A stretch of 10,491 nucleotides of DNA, from contig JAEOUJ010000014.1 in the NCBI GenBank assembly GCA_016839405.1, positions 1 to 10,491 of the forward strand. The letters are read 5' to 3'. The translations under genes and the position numbers were made by a program. The stretch comes from Candidatus Gerdarchaeota archaeon. Lineage in GTDB: Archaea; Asgardarchaeota; Heimdallarchaeia; JABLTI01. The number at the start of each line of letters is the position of its first letter. The stretch's first letter is position 1. The notes under the pieces were generated by a model. It ran no database searches, had not been told where the DNA came from, and was given only the letters and a program-made list of their open reading frames with translations. Shown one piece after another: positions 6,380 to 10,491 of the stretch.

Positions 6380-6616
6380 TTATTCATCATCTCTTATGAT
6401 CATTGTCATTTTATTAGAGATGTTACTATATTTACCAATTTCTTCTGTTACTACTTTATCCAAAGAATCTTTAGAATTAGCTGTTACTTTCATTATGATG
6501 TCAAACAATCCCCATACTAAAGAAATTTCTTCCAATCCAGGAAGCTTACTTAATTTTTCAAAAAGATCATTTTCTGTTCCACCTTTAGCATTAATTAATA
6601 TATAAGCTTTGATCAT
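6380..6616 (-). CDS. stand-alone Lrp/AsnC ligand-binding (RAM) domain protein
   Basis: The 78-residue protein aligns by eye over its full length with the C-terminal RAM domain of Lrp/AsnC regulators. It has the opening MIKAYILINAKGG, the helix NDLFEKLSKLPGLEEISLVWGLFDIIMKV (residues 16-44, described in two parts), then DSLDKVVTEEIGKYSNI and a final beta strand TMIIRD. There is no helix-turn-helix domain and no room for one, because the upstream sequence is non-coding. Such small RAM proteins are widespread in archaea and form dimers or octamers that bind amino acids. They may modulate full-length Lrp proteins or enzymes rather than bind DNA themselves. The ATG at 6616 is preceded by GGTGAT with a three-base spacer. 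Confidence 0.87.
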   Translation of the reverse strand: MIKAYILINAKGGTENDLFEKLSKLPGLEEISLVWGLFDIIMKVTANSKDSLDKVVTEEIGKYSNISNKMTMIIRDDE

Positions 6617-6619
6617 TTT

Positions 6620-6625
6620 ATCACC
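6620..6625 (-). promoter_or_regulatory. Shine-Dalgarno GGTGAT for the RAM-domain gene
   Basis: The minus strand reads GGTGAT three bases before the ATG at 6616. It matches the 3' half of GGAGGTGAT. The same hexamer occurs before the DUF2095-like gene, which supports it as a genuine ribosome site in this genome. Confidence 0.6.
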
Positions 6626-6765
6626 ATACGAAAGCCCTATTTATATTAACTTTTTTTAAACCCATAGTTGATAGATTCAATTAGGTCGTATAAAATAAGA
6701 TTACTATCAAGATAATAAATTTTTATATCAAAAGCTCCTTGAATTTATAAAAAAACATCAATTGA
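6626..6765. promoter_or_regulatory. divergent intergenic region between RAM-domain gene and tsr3
   Basis: About 140 bases of AT-rich DNA lie between two divergent starts. TATA-like boxes include AATATAAAT on the minus strand (6639-6647), TTTTATATC (about 6721-6729) and AATTTATAAA (6742-6751) on the plus strand. No tRNA-like fold, repeat or riboswitch pattern was seen by eye. Confidence 0.35.
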
Positions 6766-7380
6766 GTGAAAAAATTGCACAGTGCCAAAAATAAATCATT
6801 TAAAACTCAAAGTGGCATTCGGCTATATGTTTATAGTACTAAACAAGATGATCCTAAGAAATGCACTGCTGTACAATTACACAAACATGGTAAAATTGCT
6901 TTAGTTTATCACTTAGGTGATATACCAAAAAATGGTGTTTTACTTAATCCATTTTGCCAAAAGGCATTATCTATAGAAGATCTTCCAGCAATGCAAACTA
7001 AGGGATTAGTTGGATTAGATTGTTCTTGGGTAGAAGCTAATAGTGTATTTGGAGCTAAAGAATCAGATGATGATTTACCAAAGCGAAAAGGACGTTGGCG
7101 TTTTGTTGACCGTATTCTCCCTTATCTTCTTGCTGCTAACCCAATAAATTATGGTAAACCTTGTAAGTTAAGCACAGCTGAAGCTTTAGCAGCAGCATTA
7201 TACATTGTTGGCTATAAAAGAGATGCAGAGAAATTATTAGATGGTTTCAAATGGGGTGAATTTTTCATTTCACTAAATCGTGAATTACTTGATGCCTATA
7301 GTGAAGCAAAAAATAGTTCTGATGTTGTTAAAATACAAAATGATTACTTAGAAATGATTTATTCAAAAAACGAAAAATAA
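6766..7380 (+). CDS. tsr3: small-subunit rRNA aminocarboxypropyltransferase Tsr3
   Basis: Tsr3 transfers the 3-amino-3-carboxypropyl group of S-adenosylmethionine to a pseudouridine in helix 31 of small-subunit rRNA (position 1191 in yeast 18S, as the last step of m1acp3-pseudouridine). The 204-residue protein carries the family signatures: DPKKCTAVQLHKHG (29-42), GLDCSW (83-88), RILPYLLAANPINYGKPCKLS (116-136, here split as RILPYLLAANP and NYGKPCKLS), EALAAALYIVGY (139-150) and FKWGEFFISLN (161-171). The usual short basic loop before RxLPxL is replaced by a longer segment, GAKESDDDLPKRKGRWRF (96-113). The start is GTG at 6766 with no Shine-Dalgarno; TTG at 6775 is an alternative. It is followed on the same strand by the Ygr210-like GTPase, consistent with a ribosome-related cluster. 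Confidence 0.93.
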   Translation: MKKLHSAKNKSFKTQSGIRLYVYSTKQDDPKKCTAVQLHKHGKIALVYHLGDIPKNGVLLNPFCQKALSIEDLPAMQTKGLVGLDCSWVEANSVFGAKESDDDLPKRKGRWRFVDRILPYLLAANPINYGKPCKLSTAEALAAALYIVGYKRDAEKLLDGFKWGEFFISLNRELLDAYSEAKNSSDVVKIQNDYLEMIYSKNEK

Positions 7381-7443
7381 TTCCATTAGAAAGTATATTA
7401 AATGCTATCTCTTTTTACAATATCAGTAGGAATATTAACAATA

Positions 7444-7448
7444 AGGAG
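7444..7448 (+). promoter_or_regulatory. Shine-Dalgarno for the Obg-family GTPase TTG start
   Basis: AGGAG lies nine bases before TTG at 7458, a good ribosome site that fixes this non-ATG start. The 77-base gap after tsr3 also contains a T-rich run (CTCTTTTTAC) and a TATATTAAAT stretch, so the GTPase may have its own promoter as well as read-through from tsr3. Confidence 0.6.
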
Positions 7449-7457
7449 TCATAAAAA

Positions 7458-8663
7458 TTGCTAATAGGTATTGTAGGTAAACCCTCCAGTGGTAAAAGTA
7501 CATTTCTCAATGCAGCTTGTTTAACTTCATCTAAAACAGGTGATTACCCTTTCACTACAATTGAACCTGTTCCAGGTACTGGTTATGTTCGTATTCCTTG
7601 CGTTTGTCAAGAATTAGGAGTTGAAGATAAACCTCAAAATTCTTTATGTATAAATGGAATTCGCCTTGTACCTGTTCAGCTCTTAGATGTTGCAGGATTA
7701 GTACCTGATGCATGGAAAGGTCGAGGTTTAGGGAATAAATTACTTGATGATCTTAGACGAGCTGATGTATTAATTCATGTTGTAGATTTTTCTGGTTCTT
7801 TAGATGCAGATGGCAATAATATTGAACGTGGAAGCTATGACCCTGAAAATGACATAAATTTTCTTGATCGAGAAATAGTTAAATGGATGGAACAAATTGT
7901 CCAAAAGGATTGGACAAAACTTAGTAGAACATCTGAAACTGAAAAAATCCCATTAGATAAACTTCTTGCTGATAAATTAACAGGTTTGAAAATTAATAGA
8001 AATCATATTAAGAAAGCTATTACTGAGTCCAAATTAAATCCTGCAATACCTACAAAATGGTCTGAAGATGAATTATTTGAGTTTTTATCTATTCTTCGCC
8101 GCATAGCTAAACCAATGATTTTGGCAGCAAATAAAATTGATTTGGAAGGAGCGGATGCAAGTTACAATAGAATAAAAGAAGATTATGGAGATGATTTAAT
8201 TCATTGTTCAGCTCTAGCTGAATTTTTCTTACGTAAATTCTCTGAAAAAGAAATTATTTCATATACTCCAGGAGATAAAGATTTCACTTTATTACAAGAA
8301 GACAAATTACCTGATAAAGATAAAGCTGCTTTAGAAAAAATAAGAACAAATATTTTACAAAAATATGGTTCAACTGGTGTTCAAGATTTAATAAATCGAG
8401 CAGTTTTTGATATTATGGATGTAATTGCAGTTTATCCAGTAGAGGATCAACACAAATATACTGATCATAATGGTAATGTTCTTCCTGATGTTTATCTAGT
8501 TAAGAAAGGAACAACTGCAAGAGAATTCGCTGGTATGATACACCAAGATTTAGCTAAAACTTTCATTAATGCAATCTTAGTTAAGACCCAGAGAAGAATT
8601 GGAGAGAATTATGAATTACAAGATGGTGATGTTATAAAAATTAATGCAGCTGAAGGACATTAA
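7458..8663 (+). CDS. Obg-family GTPase, Ygr210/archaeal YchF-like, with TGS domain
   Basis: The 401-residue protein has G1 GKPSSGKST (7-15), switch I region YPFTTIEPVPG (30-40), G3 DVAGL (77-81) followed at once by the glycine-rich GRGLGN (88-93), G4 NKID (225-228) and G5 SAL (251-253). A helical insertion lies between G3 and G4. The C-terminal part (about 320-398) is a TGS domain, ending QDGDVIKINAAEGH. The glycine-rich stretch after Walker B and the retained NKxD place it in the Ygr210 branch shared by archaea and fungi rather than in bacterial YchF/OLA1, where G4 is altered and ATP is preferred. Members are thought to act with ribosomes; their exact role is unclear. TTG at 7458 follows AGGAG; the N terminus LIGIVGKP begins directly with beta-1, so nothing is missing. 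The DUF2095-like gene follows closely. Confidence 0.92.
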   Translation: MLIGIVGKPSSGKSTFLNAACLTSSKTGDYPFTTIEPVPGTGYVRIPCVCQELGVEDKPQNSLCINGIRLVPVQLLDVAGLVPDAWKGRGLGNKLLDDLRRADVLIHVVDFSGSLDADGNNIERGSYDPENDINFLDREIVKWMEQIVQKDWTKLSRTSETEKIPLDKLLADKLTGLKINRNHIKKAITESKLNPAIPTKWSEDELFEFLSILRRIAKPMILAANKIDLEGADASYNRIKEDYGDDLIHCSALAEFFLRKFSEKEIISYTPGDKDFTLLQEDKLPDKDKAALEKIRTNILQKYGSTGVQDLINRAVFDIMDVIAVYPVEDQHKYTDHNGNVLPDVYLVKKGTTAREFAGMIHQDLAKTFINAILVKTQRRIGENYELQDGDVIKINAAEGH

Positions 8664-8669
8664 TTATTT

Positions 8670-8675
8670 GGTGAT
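8670..8675 (+). promoter_or_regulatory. Shine-Dalgarno GGTGAT selecting the TTG start at 8680
   Basis: GGTGAT stands four bases before TTG at 8680, almost the same arrangement as at the RAM-domain gene. It argues against the in-frame ATG at 8644, which has no ribosome site and would lie inside the GTPase gene. Confidence 0.6.
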
Positions 8676-8679
8676 TAAA

Positions 8680-9057
8680 TTGAATCAAAAAGATGACAAA
8701 TATCCTTCACTTAAAAAAGAAATAGAACAAAAAAAGAATGTTATACCATTACGTTATGTATGTGAAGATAAAGCTAGACAAATAGAAGAAGATTTAGAAG
8801 AAGAGATAGAATTATCTGAAAAAATTCAATATGAACCAGATCCCTATAGATTTGCTGGCTATGATCCAACTGTAATTGATTTTCTAAGAAGATGTGATAC
8901 TAAAGAACAAGCTCTAGAAATAATTGATTTTCTTGTGAAAAAAGGGGATTTAGACAATCAAGAGGCAATTAAATTAAAGAAGCAATTAACTTCAAAAGGT
9001 TTACGTAGTTTTGGAGCAAAAAAAGAATCCGGTTTTTACTTTTCAGATAATATCTAA
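8680..9057 (+). CDS. DUF2095-like archaeal protein (125 aa)
   Basis: From TTG at 8680 the protein has 125 residues. The N-terminal third begins YPSLKKEIEQKK and is followed by a very acidic helix (EEDLEEEIELSE, 37-48). The C-terminal half carries the strongest signatures, YDPTVIDFLRRC (61-72), TKEQALEIIDFL (74-85) and GLRSFGAKKESGFY (107-120). From memory of the family these resemble DUF2095, a small archaeal protein of unknown function; this was not checked against a database. In-frame ATG at 8644 would overlap the end of the GTPase by 20 bases and add twelve residues, but it lacks a ribosome site. The gene starts 16 bases after the GTPase stop, so the two are very likely cotranscribed and translationally linked. 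It converges on the next gene with eight bases between stop codons. Confidence 0.75.
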   Translation: MNQKDDKYPSLKKEIEQKKNVIPLRYVCEDKARQIEEDLEEEIELSEKIQYEPDPYRFAGYDPTVIDFLRRCDTKEQALEIIDFLVKKGDLDNQEAIKLKKQLTSKGLRSFGAKKESGFYFSDNI

Positions 9058-9065
9058 TACCAATT

Positions 9066-10491
9066 TCATAATTTAATAAAATCCCATGGATGTTCCTCTC
9101 GGATTTCTCTATTTTCAACAATTTGCTCAATGCTAGTGTTGTAATCTTTAAGAACTCTTCTCCAATCGCCTAAACCTCCACCTAATTTTGCAACAAATTT
9201 CAATGGTTGAGAGATTTCTTCACCACTTACGGATAAAATTGTTTGAATTCTAGTCCATTTTGGATTACCAATTTCACAATCTACCCTAGGTATTGAATTT
9301 ATAGCTTTATTTAATAAACGACTTCTATATTGTAATTCTTTTAACGATAACAATGATTCATCTTGATATGTTGTTTTTGGTTTAGGAACAAAAAAACCTG
9401 CTGAGATTTTTATTTTTCGTATTTTCTTGCCTGCTTTTATTAGCAATTTGGCAATTTCAGCTATTGCTTCTACATCATATATTGTCTCTTCTGGTAAACC
9501 GAGTATAAAATATGCCTTTAATCTAGATAAACCTCCCTCAGAAATATTTTCCGCAGCTTGAATTATTTCTTCATTTGTGACACCTTTACATATTTTCTTT
9601 CTAAGATCTTCAGTTCCAGCTTCTGGTGCTGTAGTTATTGTTTTTTGTTTTGCTTGTTTTAATAGTTCTATTAACTCGGGAGTAATTTTATCAGCTCTAA
9701 TTGATGGTAATGAAAAAATTAAATCATCTTCAAGTATACTTTGACATAGATTTGTTAAATCCTTATAATCTGATATACCTGATCCAATAGTAGTTATTTT
9801 TTTAACTTGACACTTTTCAATTCCTTGCCGATATAAATCTTGTAATTTTTTTAATGATCTATTTCTTCTAGGTTTAGTAATTTTACCTATTAAACAAAAA
9901 GAACATCCTCGGTTACATCCTCTAACTACTTCTAACATGTATGTTTTACCAAAAGCTCCATACCATGGATCTTCTTCTTCCAATTGTGGAATAATCTGTT
10001 CTATTGGGTAAAAATAATCATCTAAATCTTTTTTCGGTGCGAAAGAAACTGTTTTTTCTTTATTAACTGCTGGCACCCATATCCATTCAAAGCTATCAAG
10101 AGATTCAATTCTTTTACTTCTAGTATTATTTTCTAAAAATCCTTCATTTATTAATTGGTTTGACACAGGTTCCAAATCACCAATCATAAATGCATCTACA
10201 AAAGGTGACATAGGTACCGGGTTTGATTGTGCACTTGGTCCTCCCGCAATGATTAATGGATGCCGTTCATCACGTTCGGATGATTCAAGAGGAATATGCG
10301 AACGCTCTAATATTTTTAAGACGTTAACATAATCATCTTCGTATTGTAAAGTAAATGCTAGAATATCCATATCTCTTAATGGTTTATCAGATTCCAAAGT
10401 ATATGGTTCAACAAAATCCTTTTGTGGTAGAAAAGAACGCTCACATGCAACTTCTTCATAACTATTCCATAAACGGTAAATTAATTGCAAA
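9066..10491 (-). CDS. TIGR03960/COG1032-like radical SAM protein, 5' end cut by window
   Basis: At least 474 residues are present and the frame is still open at the window edge. The N-terminal portion (1-110 of the visible part) has a cobalamin-binding-like region with the hallmarks of TIGR03960-type proteins: LQLIYRLWNSYEEVACERSF, PLRDMDILAFTLQYEDDYVNVL (37-58), IAGGPSAQSNPVP (81-93) and DAFMIGDLEPV. The radical SAM motif is C192-x3-C196-x2-C199 (GCNRGCSFC), followed by conserved barrel segments such as TTAPEAGTEDLRK and YFILGLPEET. The C terminus ends EEHPWDFIKL. The TTG at 10490 is almost certainly internal, since family members carry about 20-30 more residues upstream. No DxHxxG B12-binding motif is visible, so cobalamin use is doubtful. 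The substrate is unknown; relatives lie near tRNA or ribosome modification genes in some genomes, but no role is established here. Confidence 0.87.
   Translation of the reverse strand, partial: LQLIYRLWNSYEEVACERSFLPQKDFVEPYTLESDKPLRDMDILAFTLQYEDDYVNVLKILERSHIPLESSERDERHPLIIAGGPSAQSNPVPMSPFVDAFMIGDLEPVSNQLINEGFLENNTRSKRIESLDSFEWIWVPAVNKEKTVSFAPKKDLDDYFYPIEQIIPQLEEEDPWYGAFGKTYMLEVVRGCNRGCSFCLIGKITKPRRNRSLKKLQDLYRQGIEKCQVKKITTIGSGISDYKDLTNLCQSILEDDLIFSLPSIRADKITPELIELLKQAKQKTITTAPEAGTEDLRKKICKGVTNEEIIQAAENISEGGLSRLKAYFILGLPEETIYDVEAIAEIAKLLIKAGKKIRKIKISAGFFVPKPKTTYQDESLLSLKELQYRSRLLNKAINSIPRVDCEIGNPKWTRIQTILSVSGEEISQPLKFVAKLGGGLGDWRRVLKDYNTSIEQIVENREIREEHPWDFIKL

Noticed and set aside
6396..6605. 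Plus-strand open frame of 69 codons
   Set aside because: Antisense to the RAM-domain gene, which has a strong family match and a Shine-Dalgarno.
7458..8663. Canonical YchF/OLA1 ATPase
   Set aside because: G4 reads NKID and the glycine-rich stretch after G3 points to the Ygr210 branch.
10488..10490. TTG as the start of the radical SAM gene
   Set aside because: The family pattern continues upstream of this residue and the frame is open to the window edge, so this is an internal leucine codon.

Overview
The window looks like a chromosomal piece of an Asgard archaeon (Lokiarchaeia-like or a relative). The DNA is strongly AT-rich. Ribosome-binding sites, where present, are fragments of GGAGGTGAT, the complement of the archaeal 16S rRNA 3' end. 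Many genes start with TTG. The information-processing genes are archaeal in type: the rRNA acp-transferase Tsr3, an Obg-family GTPase of the Ygr210/archaeal YchF-like kind, and a DUF2095-like protein. The strongest lineage clue is a Rab/Ras-like small GTPase with intact G1-G5 motifs, fused to a long acidic coiled-coil tail and a C-terminal zinc ribbon. Such eukaryote-like GTPases are abundant in Asgard genomes. This assignment is made from motifs only; no database search was run.

Layout, left to right. A tiny zinc-ribbon gene (minus, 4-177) diverges from a class I SAM methyltransferase (plus, to 977). The methyltransferase converges, with overlapping stop codons, on a DUF362/ferredoxin protein with a C-terminal membrane anchor (minus, 974-2191). 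Upstream of that on the same strand is the small GTPase (2265-3524). The GTPase shares a divergent intergenic region with a 272-residue coiled-coil protein (plus, 3746-4564). This in turn converges on a biotin-synthase-like radical SAM protein whose C-terminal pattern resembles the COG1856/LipS2 group (minus, 4573-5520). A four-helix membrane protein with a cytosolic-type zinc ribbon (plus, 5622-6323) converges on a stand-alone Lrp/AsnC ligand-binding (RAM) domain protein (minus, 6380-6616), with a hairpin between them. The right end carries a plus-strand translation cluster, tsr3, Ygr210-like GTPase and DUF2095 (6766-9057). It converges on a large TIGR03960-like radical SAM protein (minus, 9066 to the edge) whose 5' end lies outside the window.

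How the genes may work together. The three-gene block at 6766-9057 is the most coherent: ribosome maturation plus a ribosome-associated GTPase family, with a 16-nt gap between the last two genes. The most interesting block is 974-4564. There the small GTPase, a divergently transcribed coiled-coil protein and a tail-anchored iron-sulfur protein sit together, which is compatible with a membrane-associated GTPase module. That reading is inference from position and architecture only.

There is no gene-free stretch longer than 300 bases. I saw no tRNA, rRNA, CRISPR array, insertion sequence, phage gene or attachment site.
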